Translations under genes and position numbers: made by a program | Source: Burkholderia sp. BCC0322 | Lineage (GTDB): Bacteria; Pseudomonadota; Gammaproteobacteria; Burkholderiales; Burkholderiaceae | DNA: 64,000 nucleotides | Assembly: GCF_902833045.1 (NCBI RefSeq) | Contig: NZ_CADFDU010000006.1 | Coordinates: forward strand, 186,001 to 250,000 | Direction: 5' to 3' | In this document: positions 1 through 10,920 of the stretch, one piece after another | How positions within the stretch are numbered: the stretch's first letter is position 1 | Layout: each line of letters opens with the position of its first letter | Notes under the pieces: model-generated | What the model was told of the DNA's origin: nothing | The model's database searches: none | Seen by the model: the letters and a program-made list of their open reading frames with translations, nothing else

Positions 1-521
<521 letters not shown>

Positions 522-612
522 ACTCCCGCGGATGCGGGTCATTGGCCGCGGCGCACCGGATGTGCCGGGCAGGGCCCGCGTTCTTTGAAGGTTAGAAGGT
601 TCGGAGGTTGAA

Positions 613-1173
613 ATGAGTGTCGCTGATACCAAGAAGGGCGTCGAGCAAAAGATGCAGCGCTCGATCGAAGCGTTCAAGAACGATCTGGCAAAGATCCGCA
701 CGGGCCGTGCACACACCGGTCTGCTCGATCACGTGCAGGTCGACTACTACGGGTCGATGGTGCCGATCTCGCAGGTCGCTAACCTGACGCTCGTCGATGC
801 GCGCACGATCGGCGTGCAGCCGTGGGAAAAGAACATGGTCGCGAAGGTCGAGAAGGCCATCCGCGAAGCCGACCTGGGCCTGAACCCGGCCACCGCCGGC
901 GACCTGATCCGCGTGCCGATGCCCGCGCTGACGGAAGAGCGCCGCCGCGAGCTCACCAAGGTCGTCAAGAGCGAAGGCGAAACGGCCAAGGTCGCGATCC
1001 GCAACCTGCGCCGCGACGCGAACGAAGCGCTCAAGAAGCTCGTGAAGGACAAGGAAATCTCGGAAGACGACGAGCGCCGCGCGAGCGACGACGTGCAGAA
1101 GCTGACCGACAAGCACGTTGCCGAAATCGACAAGCTCGTGCAGACCAAGGAAGCCGAGATCATGACGGTCTGA
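613..1173 (+). CDS. frr: Ribosome recycling factor
   Basis: RRF works with EF-G to split post-termination ribosomes into subunits. The protein is 186 aa, the normal length. It starts [20 protein letters not shown] and carries the conserved K-IRTGRAH segment of the long helical domain, then the [12 protein letters not shown] beta/alpha domain II. The C-terminus is the expected highly charged helix with repeated K/E/D. The ATG at 613 is preceded by a purine-rich GGAGG around 604-608, which supports the start. It lies between pyrH and uppS as in related genomes. Confidence 0.97.
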   Translation: MSVADTKKGVEQKMQRSIEAFKNDLAKIRTGRAHTGLLDHVQVDYYGSMVPISQVANLTLVDARTIGVQPWEKNMVAKVEKAIREADLGLNPATAGDLIRVPMPALTEERRRELTKVVKSEGETAKVAIRNLRRDANEALKKLVKDKEISEDDERRASDDVQKLTDKHVAEIDKLVQTKEAEIMTV

Positions 1174-1222
1174 CGACCGTCCTCGCGCGCCGCCTTCTTC
1201 CCGCATTACTGTCTCAACGGCC

Positions 1223-2005
1223 ATGACCTATACCAGCTCTACCGTTCGCGTGCCTGACGTCGGCGTCGTGCCGCGTCACATCGCGATCATCATGGACGGC
1301 AACGGCCGTTGGGCGACCGAACGCCGCTTGCCGCGCGTTGCGGGGCACACCCGCGGCGTCGATGCCGTGCGGGCGGTGGTCGAAGGCTGCGCGCGCGCCG
1401 GCGTCGAATACCTGACGCTGTTCGCGTTCAGTTCGGAGAACTGGCGCCGTCCGAACGACGAAGTGTCGTTCCTGATGCGCCTCTTCATCACCGCGCTCGA
1501 GCGCGAGGTCGGCAAGCTTCACGCGAACGGGATCCGCCTGCGTGTCGTCGGCGATCTCGAGCGCTTCGAGCCGCGCATCCGCGAACTGATTCGCCGCGCC
1601 GAAACCAAGACGGCGCGCAATACCCGTCTGACGCTCACCATCGCGGCCAACTACGGCGGCCGGTGGGACATCCTGCAGGCGACGAAGAAGCTCGTCGAGC
1701 AGGCCGTGCGCGAAGGTCGCGAGGTCGAGGTGACCGAGGACGCATTCGCGCCGCACCTGGCGATGGCCTATGCGCCGGAGCCCGATCTCTTCATCCGTAC
1801 CGGTGGCGAGCAGCGCGTCAGCAACTTCCTGCTGTGGCAGCTCGCGTACGCCGAATTCTATTTCACCGACAAATACTGGCCGGATTTCGACGGCGCGGCA
1901 CTGGCCGACGCAATGGCGTCGTATACGGAGCGCGAGCGCCGTTTCGGCCGCACGAGCGCACAGCTCGAACCACAATCGCAGAACGCCGACTCCCTTTCAT
2001 GCTGA
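1223..2005 (+). CDS. uppS: Undecaprenyl diphosphate synthase (isoprenyl transferase)
   Basis: Cis-prenyltransferase that condenses isopentenyl diphosphate units onto farnesyl diphosphate, making the C55 lipid carrier for peptidoglycan and O-antigen. At 260 aa it has family length. The catalytic motif [13 protein letters not shown] lies near residues 19-31, with the key Asp at about residue 25. LFAFSSENW and the C-terminal [15 protein letters not shown] motif bind the pyrophosphate groups. Its stop codon overlaps the start of cdsA by 7 bases, implying translational coupling. Dxr, an upstream enzyme of the same isoprenoid supply, is encoded two genes later. Confidence 0.96.
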   Translation: MTYTSSTVRVPDVGVVPRHIAIIMDGNGRWATERRLPRVAGHTRGVDAVRAVVEGCARAGVEYLTLFAFSSENWRRPNDEVSFLMRLFITALEREVGKLHANGIRLRVVGDLERFEPRIRELIRRAETKTARNTRLTLTIAANYGGRWDILQATKKLVEQAVREGREVEVTEDAFAPHLAMAYAPEPDLFIRTGGEQRVSNFLLWQLAYAEFYFTDKYWPDFDGAALADAMASYTERERRFGRTSAQLEPQSQNADSLSC

Positions 2006-2820
2006 AAACCCGTGTGATCACGGCGATCGTGATGCTGGCGGTATTGCTGCCGGTGACGCTGTTCGCGCCGCTCACCGGATTCGGCGCGCTGATCGGCGTC
2101 GTGCTCGTGTTTGCCGCGTGGGAGTGGGCGCGCCTGCTCAAGCTCGGCGGCGCCGGCCCGGTCGTCTATGCAGCCGTCGCGGCGCTGGCGCTCGCGGCAA
2201 CGGTGCCGCTCGGCGTCGACGCGGCTTCGTCCCGTCCCCTTTTCATGGCAGCCGGCGTGTTCTGGCTGCTGGTCGGCCCGTTCACGCTGCGGCGCAAGCC
2301 GGAGCTCGCGGGCGGCGTATGGCGGCCGTTCCTGCTCGCGGCCGGCCTCGTGGTCTTTGCGGCCTGCTGGCATGCGCTCGTCGCGGCCCGCGCGCAGGGC
2401 GTGCCGTTCGTGTTGTCGCTGCTTCTGGTCGTCTGGCTCGCCGATATCGGCGCATACTTCGCGGGCAAGGCGTTCGGAAAGCGTAAACTGGCCATCACGA
2501 TCAGCCCCGGCAAGAGCTGGGAAGGCGCGATCGGTGGCTGGCTCGCCGTCATGGTCGTCGCCGGTGTCGCGATGGCCGCGCACGCGTTCGAGCCGACCCT
2601 GTTTTCCGCGTTTGCCGTGCGTTACGGGATGCCCGGCGCGTGGGCCGCACTGACGCTGCTGGTCGCGTACAGCGTGATCGGCGACCTGTTCGAGTCGTTG
2701 CTGAAGCGACAGGCGGGCGTGAAGGATTCGAGCGGACTGCTGCCTGGCCATGGCGGCGTACTCGATCGTGTCGACGCGTTGCTGCCGGTGCTGCCGCTCG
2801 CGATGCTGCTGCTTGGTTAA
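1999..2820 (+). CDS. cdsA: Phosphatidate cytidylyltransferase (CDP-diacylglycerol synthase)
   Basis: Integral inner-membrane enzyme making CDP-diacylglycerol from phosphatidate and CTP, the branch point to all phospholipids. A longer open frame extends upstream, but translation most plausibly starts at ATG 1999. This gives [20 protein letters not shown], a hydrophobic first segment, and a 7-base overlap with uppS. The product is 273 aa with about eight membrane segments. The family signature is complete near the C-terminus: [11 protein letters not shown], then [13 protein letters not shown], which supplies the metal-binding Asp residues. Identity is certain; the start is well supported. Confidence 0.96.
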   Translation: MLKTRVITAIVMLAVLLPVTLFAPLTGFGALIGVVLVFAAWEWARLLKLGGAGPVVYAAVAALALAATVPLGVDAASSRPLFMAAGVFWLLVGPFTLRRKPELAGGVWRPFLLAAGLVVFAACWHALVAARAQGVPFVLSLLLVVWLADIGAYFAGKAFGKRKLAITISPGKSWEGAIGGWLAVMVVAGVAMAAHAFEPTLFSAFAVRYGMPGAWAALTLLVAYSVIGDLFESLLKRQAGVKDSSGLLPGHGGVLDRVDALLPVLPLAMLLLG

Positions 2821-2835
2821 ACCATTAATTCTGTT

Positions 2836-4032
2836 ATGCAAAAACGTCTGACATTGCTCGGTTCCACGGGCTCGATCGGAGACAGCACGCTCGACGTGGT
2901 CGCGCGCCATCCCGAGCGTTTCTCGGTCTATGCGCTGACCGCACATCGCAACGGCGACAAGCTGGTCGAGCAGTGCCTGCGCTTCGCACCCGAAGTGGCC
3001 GTGGTCGGCGATGCCGCGACGGCCGCGCAGGTCGACGCGAAACTGCGCGCGGCGGGCAGCAAGACGACCGTGCTGTACGGACCACAGGCGCTCGTCGACG
3101 TGTCGAAGAGCGATGGCTGCGATACGGTGGTCGCGGCGATCGTCGGTGCGGCCGGCATGGCGCCGAGCCTTGCGGCCGCGCGCGCCGGCAAGCGCATCCT
3201 GCTCGCGAACAAGGAAGCGCTGGTGATGTCGGGCGCGATCTTCATGGACGCCGTGCGCGACCATGGCGCGATCCTGCTGCCGGTCGACAGCGAGCACAAC
3301 GCGATCTTCCAGTGCATGCCGCGCGACGCGGCCGAGCACGGCGGGATCTCGAAGATCATCCTGACCGCGTCGGGCGGCCCGTTCCGCACGCGCGAACCGG
3401 CTACGCTCGTCGACGTAACGCCGGACGAGGCGTGCAAGCATCCGAACTGGGTGATGGGCCGCAAGATCTCGGTCGATTCCGCGACGATGATGAACAAGGG
3501 CCTCGAGGTGATCGAGGCGCACTGGATCTTCGGGCTGCCGGGCGACCGGATCGACGTGCTGATCCACCCGCAGAGCGTGATCCATTCGCTCGTGTCGTAT
3601 CGCGACGGCTCGGTGCTCGCCCAGCTCGGCAACCCCGACATGCGCACGCCGATCGCGCACGCGCTCGCATTCCCCGAGCGTGTCGATGCGGGCGTCGAGC
3701 AGCTCGATCTCGCGCAGATCGCCCAGCTGTCGTTCGAGAAGCCCGATTACGCGCGCTTCCCGTGCCTCGCGCTCGCGCTGAAGGCGCTTGAGGAAGGCGG
3801 TATCGCGAGCGCCGCATTGAACGCGGCGAACGAAGTCGCGGTCGAAGCGTTTCTCGAGCGCCGCATCGGCTTCATGGCGATTGCGGCGACGGTCGACGCC
3901 GTGCTCAACACGCTGCCGAATCGTACGCCCGACGGGCTCGAGGACGTCCTGGCGGCGGATGCCGAGGCACGCCGCCTTGCCGCCGACATCATTGCGAAAG
4001 CGCCTGCGCCCCGCGTGGAGCGCACTGTCTGA
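2836..4032 (+). CDS. dxr: 1-deoxy-D-xylulose 5-phosphate reductoisomerase
   Basis: Second enzyme of the methylerythritol phosphate pathway. It converts DXP to MEP with NADPH and so feeds the uppS reaction encoded just upstream. At 398 aa it is full length. The N-terminal Rossmann motif is [15 protein letters not shown] near residues 6-20. The substrate and metal site is visible as LTASGGPFR and then [18 protein letters not shown]. The start ATG follows cdsA by 15 bases. Also called ispC. Confidence 0.97.
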   Translation: MQKRLTLLGSTGSIGDSTLDVVARHPERFSVYALTAHRNGDKLVEQCLRFAPEVAVVGDAATAAQVDAKLRAAGSKTTVLYGPQALVDVSKSDGCDTVVAAIVGAAGMAPSLAAARAGKRILLANKEALVMSGAIFMDAVRDHGAILLPVDSEHNAIFQCMPRDAAEHGGISKIILTASGGPFRTREPATLVDVTPDEACKHPNWVMGRKISVDSATMMNKGLEVIEAHWIFGLPGDRIDVLIHPQSVIHSLVSYRDGSVLAQLGNPDMRTPIAHALAFPERVDAGVEQLDLAQIAQLSFEKPDYARFPCLALALKALEEGGIASAALNAANEVAVEAFLERRIGFMAIAATVDAVLNTLPNRTPDGLEDVLAADAEARRLAADIIAKAPAPRVERTV

Positions 4033-4043
4033 ATGGAGTGCTC

Positions 4044-5429
4044 ATGAACGTGCTGGTCGAACTGATCGCGTTTGCGGTGGCGATCGGGGTGCTGGTCGTC
4101 GTGCATGAGTACGGACACTATCGCGTCGCACGCTGGTGCGGCGTGAAGGTGCTGCGTTTCTCGATCGGCTTTGGCCAGCCCGTCGCGCGCTGGGTCAGCC
4201 GCAGGACGGGCACCGAGTGGACGCTGGCGGCGCTGCCGCTCGGCGGCTACGTGAAGATGCTCGACGAGCGCGACCCCGGCCCCGGCATCCCGCCCGAGGA
4301 GCTCGGCCAGGCGTTCAACCGGCAGTCCGTCTACAAGCGTATCGCAATCGTCGCGGCCGGACCGATTGCCAACTTTCTGTTGGCAATTGCGCTGTTTTCC
4401 ATCGTATTCGCCACCGGCGTAACCGAGCCGGCCGCGATCGTCGCACCGCCGGCCGCCGGCACGGTGGCGGCCCGCGCGGGCTTCGACGGCAACGAGCAGA
4501 TCGTGTCGATCCGCAACGTGCGCGTGGGCGACGCGCAGGGCGGCGAGTCCGAGCCGGTGCGGTCGTGGTCTGACCTGCGCTGGAAGCTGCTGGCGGCGGC
4601 GTTCGACCACCGCGAGATCGTGCTCGGTGCACGAGACGGCAACACGACGTTCGATTTCCGCGTCGACCTCCGCCATGTTCCCGAAAGTCAGCTCGACGAC
4701 GATTTCATGGCCCATCTGGGCTTCGAGACCGGCGGCGGCACGTTGTCGGTCGCGTCGGTGCAGCCCGGCAGCGCGGCGGAGCAGGCGGGGCTGAAGTCCG
4801 GCGACAAGCTGGTCGCGCTCGACGGCAAGCCGATCGGCGGCGCGCCGCGTTTCATCGATTTCGTGAAACACCATGCGGGCAAGCCGCTCGATCTGCAGAT
4901 CGAGCGCGACGGCGCCGCGCAGACCGTGTCGATCGTGCCGCAGATGCAGCGCGACGACGAGTCGGGGCAGGAGGTCGGCCGTATCGGCGCGGCGCTGTCG
5001 ATGCATGCGCCGTCCGTCGACGTACGGTACGGGCCGATCGAGAGCCTGCAGCTCGGCGTGCATCGCACGTGGGACATCTCCGTGTATTCGCTGCGGATGT
5101 TCGGGCGCATGATCACGGGCAACGCGTCGCTGAAGAACCTGTCCGGCCCGGTGACGATCGCGGACTACGCGGGCAAGAGTGCGCGGCTTGGCCCGTCGGC
5201 GTTCCTGTCGTTCCTCGCCCTTGTCAGCATTAGCCTTGGCGTCCTGAACTTGTTGCCGATTCCCGTTTTGGACGGGGGGCATCTGTTATATTATGCGGTT
5301 GAAGCCGCGACCGGGAAAGCCGTCTCGGAGCGCTGGCAGCTGATTCTGCAAAGAGCCGGGTTGATCTGCATCGTCGCATTATCGGCGATCGCGCTGTTCA
5401 ACGATCTGGCTCGGTTAATCCATTTCTGA
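4044..5429 (+). CDS. rseP: Site-2 intramembrane zinc metalloprotease RseP
   Basis: S2P-family protease that cleaves membrane-spanning anti-sigma factors such as RseA, releasing the envelope-stress sigma factor, and removes remnant signal peptides. I start it at ATG 4044 rather than GTG 4038 because GGAG at 4034-4037 is correctly spaced for 4044; this gives 461 aa. The zinc motif HEYGH is at residues 21-25 in the first membrane segment. The second metal ligand lies in NLLPIPVLDGGH, with Asp near residue 410. A PDZ domain is clear around residues 233-300 (VQPGSAAEQAGLKSGDKL). It sits directly before bamA, whose product it helps monitor. Confidence 0.96.
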   Translation: MNVLVELIAFAVAIGVLVVVHEYGHYRVARWCGVKVLRFSIGFGQPVARWVSRRTGTEWTLAALPLGGYVKMLDERDPGPGIPPEELGQAFNRQSVYKRIAIVAAGPIANFLLAIALFSIVFATGVTEPAAIVAPPAAGTVAARAGFDGNEQIVSIRNVRVGDAQGGESEPVRSWSDLRWKLLAAAFDHREIVLGARDGNTTFDFRVDLRHVPESQLDDDFMAHLGFETGGGTLSVASVQPGSAAEQAGLKSGDKLVALDGKPIGGAPRFIDFVKHHAGKPLDLQIERDGAAQTVSIVPQMQRDDESGQEVGRIGAALSMHAPSVDVRYGPIESLQLGVHRTWDISVYSLRMFGRMITGNASLKNLSGPVTIADYAGKSARLGPSAFLSFLALVSISLGVLNLLPIPVLDGGHLLYYAVEAATGKAVSERWQLILQRAGLICIVALSAIALFNDLARLIHF

Positions 5430-5490
5430 AGCGTCAGGCGGCCGCCGCTGGGCAGCCGCCTGATTTGATGCAGCTAAATATTGGGGATGC

Positions 5491-7800
5491 ATGTTGTTCA
5501 AACCTCATCGCTTTGTACCTAAGACAGTTGCAGCGGCCGCGCTCGCCGCGCACGGCCTCGCGGCGCATGCAGCGGCACCGTTCGTGGTGCAAGACATCAA
5601 GATCGAGGGGCTGCAGCGCGTCGAAGCGGGTTCGGTGTTCGCCTATCTGCCGATCAAGCAGGGCGATACCTTCACGGACGACAAGGCATCCGAAGCAATC
5701 CGCGCGCTGTACGCGACGGGTTTCTTCAACGACGTACGCATCGCCACGCAGGGCAACGTCGTGATCGTGCAGGTGCAGGAGCGTCCGGCCATCGCGTCGA
5801 TCGACTTCACCGGCACGAAGGAATTCGACAAGGATAACCTGACGAAGGCGCTGCGCGCTGTCGGCCTCGCCGACGGCCGTTACTACGACAAGGCGCTCGT
5901 CGACAAGGCGGAGCAGGAGCTCAAGCGCCAGTACCTCACGCGCGGCTTCTACGCGGCCGAGGTCAAGACGACGATCACGCCGGTCGACGCGAACCGCGTG
6001 TCGATCCTGTTCGCGGTGGCTGAAGGCCCGAGCGCGAAGATCCGCCAGATCAACTTCATCGGCAACAAGGCATTCAGCACCAGCACGCTGCGCGACGAGA
6101 TGCAGCTGTCGACGCCGAACTGGTTCTCCTGGTACACGAAGAACGACCTGTACTCGAAGGAAAAGCTGACGGGCGACCTCGAAGCGGTGCGCTCGTACTA
6201 CCTGAACCGCGGCTATCTCGAGTTCAACATCGATTCGACCCAGGTGTCGATCTCGCCCGACAAGAAGGACATGTACCTGACGGTCACGCTGCACGAAGGC
6301 GAGCCGTACACGGTGTCGGGCATCAAGCTGTCGGGCAACCTGCTCGATCGCGAAGCCGAACTCAACAAGCTGATCAAGATCAAGCCGGGCGACCGCTTCT
6401 CGGCCGAAAAGCTGCAGCAGACCACCAAGTCGATCGTCGACAAGCTCGGTGAATACGGTTACGCATTCGCGACCGTCAACGCGCAGCCGGACATCGACCA
6501 GGCGAATCACAAGGTGAACCTGAACCTCGTCGTTGATCCGAGCCGCCGTGTGTACGTGCGCCGCATCAACGTCGTCGGCAACACGCGCACGCGCGACGAA
6601 GTGGTGCGCCGCGAAATGCGCCAGCTCGAAAGCTCGTGGTTCGACTCGAACCGCCTCGCGCTGTCGAAGGATCGCGTGAACCGTCTCGGCTACTTCACCA
6701 ACGTCGACGTGACGACGGTGCCGGTCGAAGGCACGAACGACCAGGTCGACGTGAACGTGAAGGTCGACGAAAAGCCCACTGGCGCGATCACGCTCGGCGC
6801 CGGCTTCTCGTCGACGGACAAGGTCGTGCTGTCGGCCGGCGTGTCGCAGGACAACGTGTTCGGTTCGGGTACCAGCCTGTCGGTGAACGTCAACACCGCG
6901 AAGAGCTATCGCACGCTGACCGTCACGCAGGTCGACCCGTATTTCACGGTCGACGGCATCAAGCGGATCACGGACGTCTACTACCGCACGTACCAGCCGC
7001 TCTACTATTCGACGAGCTCGAGCTTCCGGATCATCAGCGCGGGCGGCAACATGAAGTTCGGCATCCCGTTCTCGGAAGTCGACACCGTCTACTTCGGCGC
7101 GGGCTTCGAGCAGAACCGCCTCGACGTCGATTCGAACACGCCGCAGAGCTACCAGGATTACGTGAACCAGTTCGGCCGCGTGTCGAACACGGTGCCGCTG
7201 ACGGTCGCGTGGTCGCGCGACGCGCGTGACAGCGCGCTGATTCCGAGCCGCGGCTACTTCACGCAGGCGAACATGGAGTACGGCGTGCCGGTCGGGAAGA
7301 TCCAGTACTACAAGGCCGACCTGCAGGCCCAGTACTACTATTCGTTCTCGCGCGGCTTCATTCTGGGCCTGAACCTGCAAGGCGGCTACGGTAACGGTAT
7401 CGGCAACCCGTACCCGATCTTCAAGAACTACTACGCGGGCGGTATCGGCTCCGTGCGTGGCTACGAGCCGAGCTCGCTGGGCCCGCGCGACACGAAGACG
7501 AACGACCCGATCGGCGGTTCGAAGATGGTCGTCGGTAACATCGAACTGACGTTCCCGCTGCCGGGCACGGGCTACGACCGCACGCTGCGCGTGTTCACGT
7601 TCCTCGACGGCGGTAACGTGTGGGGCAACGCGCCGGGCGGCACGAGTACGGGCGCCAACGGCCTGCGTTACGGCTACGGCGTGGGTCTCGCGTGGATCTC
7701 GCCGATCGGCCCGCTGAAGCTGAGCCTCGGTTTCCCGCTGCAGAAGCACGAGGGCGATCAGTACCAGAAATTCCAGTTCCAGATCGGGACGGCGTTCTGA
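5491..7800 (+). CDS. bamA: Outer-membrane protein assembly factor BamA
   Basis: Core Omp85 subunit of the BAM complex, which folds and inserts beta-barrel proteins into the outer membrane. The 769-aa product has a short signal sequence ending near AAHAAA, then five POTRA repeats (for example FVVQDIKIEGLQRVEAGSVF). The C-terminal 16-strand barrel occupies roughly the last 350 residues. The Omp85 signature GGIGSVRGYEPSSLGPRD is in loop 6, and the chain ends in aromatic Phe (QIGTAF), the usual beta-signal. Codon use is strongly biased to favoured codons, as expected for an abundant protein. It is followed by skp and the lpx genes. Confidence 0.97.
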   Translation: MLFKPHRFVPKTVAAAALAAHGLAAHAAAPFVVQDIKIEGLQRVEAGSVFAYLPIKQGDTFTDDKASEAIRALYATGFFNDVRIATQGNVVIVQVQERPAIASIDFTGTKEFDKDNLTKALRAVGLADGRYYDKALVDKAEQELKRQYLTRGFYAAEVKTTITPVDANRVSILFAVAEGPSAKIRQINFIGNKAFSTSTLRDEMQLSTPNWFSWYTKNDLYSKEKLTGDLEAVRSYYLNRGYLEFNIDSTQVSISPDKKDMYLTVTLHEGEPYTVSGIKLSGNLLDREAELNKLIKIKPGDRFSAEKLQQTTKSIVDKLGEYGYAFATVNAQPDIDQANHKVNLNLVVDPSRRVYVRRINVVGNTRTRDEVVRREMRQLESSWFDSNRLALSKDRVNRLGYFTNVDVTTVPVEGTNDQVDVNVKVDEKPTGAITLGAGFSSTDKVVLSAGVSQDNVFGSGTSLSVNVNTAKSYRTLTVTQVDPYFTVDGIKRITDVYYRTYQPLYYSTSSSFRIISAGGNMKFGIPFSEVDTVYFGAGFEQNRLDVDSNTPQSYQDYVNQFGRVSNTVPLTVAWSRDARDSALIPSRGYFTQANMEYGVPVGKIQYYKADLQAQYYYSFSRGFILGLNLQGGYGNGIGNPYPIFKNYYAGGIGSVRGYEPSSLGPRDTKTNDPIGGSKMVVGNIELTFPLPGTGYDRTLRVFTFLDGGNVWGNAPGGTSTGANGLRYGYGVGLAWISPIGPLKLSLGFPLQKHEGDQYQKFQFQIGTAF

Positions 7801-7834
7801 CCGAACGCATGACAACAGCAACGAGAGGGTAATT

Positions 7835-8362
7835 TTGCTAACCGGTAAGTTTTCGAAACGAGTGATGTGCGCGCTGACCGTTGCGCTGGCCTTGGGCGCG
7901 GCAACGGCGCACGCACAGGACGTCGCCCGCATCGCGGCGGTCAATTCGGATCGGATCCTGCGCGAGTCGGCGCCCGCGAAGGCGGCGCAGACGAAGCTCG
8001 AAGCCGAGTTCGCGAAGCGCGACAAGGATCTGCAGGATCTGGCGGCGCGTCTGAAGTCGATGTCCGATTCGCTGGACAAGAACGGTGCGTCACTGTCGGC
8101 GGCCGACCGCGCGCAGAAGCAGCGCGATCTCGCCCAGCTCGATACCGACTTCCAGCGCAAGCAGCGCGAGTTCCGCGAAGACCTGAACCAGCGCCGCAAC
8201 GAGGAACTGGCGGCAGTGCTCGAGCGGGCGAACAAGGTCATCAAGCAGATCGCCGAGCAGCAGAATTACGACCTGATCGTGCAGGAGGCCGTGTACGTCA
8301 GCCCGCGCATCGACATCACCGACAAGGTGCTCAAGGCGCTCGCGTCCGGCTCGACGAACTGA
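7835..8362 (+). CDS. skp: Periplasmic chaperone Skp/OmpH
   Basis: Trimeric periplasmic holdase that carries unfolded outer-membrane proteins to BamA. The 175-aa product has a signal peptide, [20 protein letters not shown], ending at AHA-QD, then a mature chain starting with the family-typical [21 protein letters not shown] long charged helical region forms the tentacles. The start is unusual: TTG 7835 has a good purine-rich GAGAGGG about 8 bases upstream, whereas the in-frame GTG 7862 and ATG 7865 have none and would shorten the signal peptide. I therefore favour TTG. Position between bamA and lpxD is conserved. Confidence 0.92.
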   Translation: MLTGKFSKRVMCALTVALALGAATAHAQDVARIAAVNSDRILRESAPAKAAQTKLEAEFAKRDKDLQDLAARLKSMSDSLDKNGASLSAADRAQKQRDLAQLDTDFQRKQREFREDLNQRRNEELAAVLERANKVIKQIAEQQNYDLIVQEAVYVSPRIDITDKVLKALASGSTN

Positions 8363-8378
8363 ACGGAGCAGACGACGA

Positions 8379-9473
8379 ATGGCATTGACGCTTGAGGAAC
8401 TCGTAAAGCGGTTCGGCGGCGAGATCGCCGGCGACGCACAGTGCAAGGTGAGCGGGCTCGCACCGCTCGACCAGGCAGGCCCGCAGCAACTCGCGTTCCT
8501 CGCGAATCCGAAGTACCTGTCGCAGGTCGAGTCGACCCGCGCAGGCGCGGTGCTGATCGCGCCGAAGGATCTGGAAAGGCTGGGCGCGGCCGCGAGCGGC
8601 CGGACGGCCGGTCCCCGCAATTTCATTGTCACGCCGAATCCATACGCTTACTTCGCGCGCGTCGCGCAGATGTTCATCGACCTGGCCACGCCGCAGCGTG
8701 CCGCCGGCGTGCATCCGAGCGCGACGATCGATCCGGCCGCGCAGGTTGCCGCGAGTGCGGTGATCGGCCCGCACGTGACGGTCGAGGCCGGTGCGGTGAT
8801 CGAAGACGGCGTGCAGCTCGACGCGAACGTATTCGTCGGCCGCGGCACGACGATCGGCGCGGGCTCGCATCTGTATCCGAACGCGTCGGTATACCACGGC
8901 TGCAAGATCGGCCCGCGCGCGATCATCCATGCGGGTGCGGTGATCGGCTCCGACGGCTTCGGCTTCGCGCCGGATTTCGTCGGTGACGGCGACGCGCGCA
9001 CCGGCAGCTGGGTCAAGATCCCCCAGGTCGGTGGCGTAACGATCGGCCCGGACGTCGAGATCGGCGCGAACACGACGATCGACCGCGGCGCGATGGCGGA
9101 TACCGTCATCGAGGAATGCGTGAAGATCGACAACCAGGTGCAGATCGGCCACAACTGCCGGATCGGCGCCTATACGGTGATCGCCGGCAGCGCCGGGATC
9201 GCGGGCAGCACGACGATCGGCCGCCATTGCATGATCGGCGGCGCGGCCGGGATCGCCGGGCACGTGACGCTCGGCGACTATGTCATCATCACCGCGAAAT
9301 CGGGCGTATCGAAGTCACTGCCGAAGGCGGGCATCTATACCAGCGCGTTCCCGGCCGTCGACCACGGCGAATGGAACAAGAGCGCCGCGCTCGTGCGCAA
9401 TCTCGACAAGCTGCGCGAGCGCATCAAGGCGCTCGAAGCCGCGCTCGCCGCCCAGGGCGGCATGGGCGCCTGA
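8379..9473 (+). CDS. lpxD: UDP-3-O-(3-hydroxyacyl)glucosamine N-acyltransferase
   Basis: Third step of lipid A synthesis: transfers an R-3-hydroxyacyl chain from acyl carrier protein to the 2-amino group of UDP-3-O-acyl-glucosamine. At 364 aa it is full length. The N-terminal uridine-binding domain (residues 1-110, [19 protein letters not shown]) precedes a left-handed beta-helix made of hexapeptide repeats, seen as repeated V/I-x-I-G-x-G. The catalytic His lies in QIGHNCRIG. The C-terminal helix is the expected trimer-tail segment. It forms a lipid A block with fabZ, lpxA and lpxB. Confidence 0.97.
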   Translation: MALTLEELVKRFGGEIAGDAQCKVSGLAPLDQAGPQQLAFLANPKYLSQVESTRAGAVLIAPKDLERLGAAASGRTAGPRNFIVTPNPYAYFARVAQMFIDLATPQRAAGVHPSATIDPAAQVAASAVIGPHVTVEAGAVIEDGVQLDANVFVGRGTTIGAGSHLYPNASVYHGCKIGPRAIIHAGAVIGSDGFGFAPDFVGDGDARTGSWVKIPQVGGVTIGPDVEIGANTTIDRGAMADTVIEECVKIDNQVQIGHNCRIGAYTVIAGSAGIAGSTTIGRHCMIGGAAGIAGHVTLGDYVIITAKSGVSKSLPKAGIYTSAFPAVDHGEWNKSAALVRNLDKLRERIKALEAALAAQGGMGA

Positions 9474-9602
9474 GCGCATCATGCGAGACCTCGAACCGGG
9501 CACGGCCAGCGCAACCGGCCCGGTTTGCCAGACTGGGCCGCACGGCGGCCCGCTTCAGCCTTTGCATCACCACCGCGCAGCCTCTGCGTGAGACGAACCA
9601 TC

Positions 9603-10070
9603 ATGAGCACTGAAAAAATCAATCTCGACATCCACAAGATCCTCACGCTGCTGCCGCATCGCTACCCGATTCTGCTCGTCGATCGCGTGCTCGAACTTGA
9701 ACCGCACAAGGGAATCAAAGCGCTGAAGAACGTGTCGATCAACGAGCCGTACTTCCAGGGGCATTTCCCGAAGCGGCCGGTGATGCCGGGCGTGCTGATC
9801 CTCGAGGCGCTCGCGCAGGCCGCGGCGCTGCTGACCTTCTCGGAAGAGCAGCCGAAGGATCCGGAGAACACGCTGTACTACTTCGTCGGGATCGACGGCG
9901 CGCGCTTCAAGCGTCCGGTCGAGCCGGGCGACCAACTGATTCTGAACGTGACGTTCGAACGCTACATCCGCGGTATCTGGAAGTTCAAGGCGGTGGCGGA
10001 AGTGGACGGCAAGGTGGCGGCGGAAGCCGAATTGATGTGCACGGTCAAGACGACCGACGTGGCGCCCTGA
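9603..10070 (+). CDS. fabZ: 3-hydroxyacyl-ACP dehydratase FabZ
   Basis: Hot-dog-fold dehydratase of fatty-acid elongation that competes with LpxA and LpxD for 3-hydroxyacyl-ACP. The start is ATG 9603 ([20 protein letters not shown]), giving 155 aa, the family norm; an upstream in-frame extension lacks similarity. The catalytic pair is visible: His54 in [12 protein letters not shown] and Glu68 in LILEALAQ. The 129-base gap from lpxD shows no terminator, so co-transcription is likely. Co-location with the lpx genes is a well known arrangement balancing membrane phospholipid and lipid A. Confidence 0.97.
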   Translation: MSTEKINLDIHKILTLLPHRYPILLVDRVLELEPHKGIKALKNVSINEPYFQGHFPKRPVMPGVLILEALAQAAALLTFSEEQPKDPENTLYYFVGIDGARFKRPVEPGDQLILNVTFERYIRGIWKFKAVAEVDGKVAAEAELMCTVKTTDVAP

Positions 10071-10128
10071 GCGACGCGGCACGGACAGGCAACGCAACGC
10101 GACACATCACATCGAGAGGCAACGGCGC

Positions 10129-10917
10129 ATGACCAGGATTCATCCCACCGCGATTGTCGAGGCGGGCGCGCAGATCGACGAATCGGTCGAGATCGGCCCG
10201 TACGCGATCGTCGGTCCGCACGTCACGATCGGCGCGCGTACGACGATCGGCTCGCACAGCGTGATCGAAGGCCATACGACGCTCGGCGAGGACAACCGCA
10301 TCGGCCATTACGCGTCGGTCGGGGGTCGTCCGCAGGACATGAAGTACAAGGACGAGCCGACGAAGCTCGTGATAGGCAACCGCAACACGATCCGCGAATT
10401 CACGACGATCCACACGGGCACCGTGCAGGACGCCGGCGTGACGACGCTCGGTGACGACAACTGGATCATGGCCTATGTGCACATCGGTCATGACTGCACC
10501 GTCGGCAATCACGTGATCCTGTCGAGCAACGCCCAGATGGCCGGCCACGTCGAGATCGGCGACTGGGCGATCGTCGGCGGGATGTCGGGCGTCCACCAGT
10601 TCGTGCGCATTGGTGCGCACTCGATGCTGGGCGGCGCGTCGGCGCTCGTGCAGGACGTTCCGCCGTTCGTGATCGCGGCAGGCAACAAGGCCGAGCCGCA
10701 TGGGATCAACGTCGAAGGGCTGCGCCGGCGCGGTTTCTCGCCCGACGCGATCTCCGCGCTGCGCAGCGCGTATCGCCTGCTGTACAAGAACGGCCTGTCG
10801 CTCGAGGAAGCGAAAGTGCAGTTGCGCGAGCTGGCGGCGGCGGGCGGCGAAGGCGACGCACCCGTGAAGGCGCTCGTCGAGTTCATCGACGCGTCGCAAC
10901 GCGGCATCATCCGCTAA
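10129..10917 (+). CDS. lpxA: UDP-N-acetylglucosamine acyltransferase LpxA
   Basis: First step of lipid A synthesis: O-acylation of UDP-GlcNAc from 3-hydroxyacyl-ACP. The 262-aa protein opens with the hexapeptide beta-helix ([20 protein letters not shown]). The catalytic His lies in the [12 protein letters not shown] segment. The characteristic [12 protein letters not shown] and the [18 protein letters not shown] motif before the C-terminal helical domain separate it clearly from LpxD. It ends only 3 bases before lpxB. Confidence 0.97.
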   Translation: MTRIHPTAIVEAGAQIDESVEIGPYAIVGPHVTIGARTTIGSHSVIEGHTTLGEDNRIGHYASVGGRPQDMKYKDEPTKLVIGNRNTIREFTTIHTGTVQDAGVTTLGDDNWIMAYVHIGHDCTVGNHVILSSNAQMAGHVEIGDWAIVGGMSGVHQFVRIGAHSMLGGASALVQDVPPFVIAAGNKAEPHGINVEGLRRRGFSPDAISALRSAYRLLYKNGLSLEEAKVQLRELAAAGGEGDAPVKALVEFIDASQRGIIR

Positions 10918-10920
10918 GCG

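Noticed and set aside
524..600. Small hairpin CCCGC-GGAT-GCGGG between pyrH and frr
   Set aside because: Stem is only 5 bp, with no T-run, in a conserved operon; too weak to call a terminator.
1309..1998. Long in-frame extension upstream of cdsA
   Set aside because: It lies inside uppS, is Arg-rich like a frame shadow, and cdsA similarity begins at 1999.
1858..3660. 600-codon open frame antisense to cdsA and dxr
   Set aside because: Long antisense open frames are common at this GC content; its product is His/Arg/Asp-rich with no motif.
5246..5296. Possible sigma-E or sigma-70 promoter inside the 3' end of rseP driving bamA
   Set aside because: GAACTT at 5246-5251 lacks a matching downstream -10, and the TATATT/TATTAT patch near 5287-5294 has a poor spacer from TTGGAC. 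It is coding sequence, so not listed.
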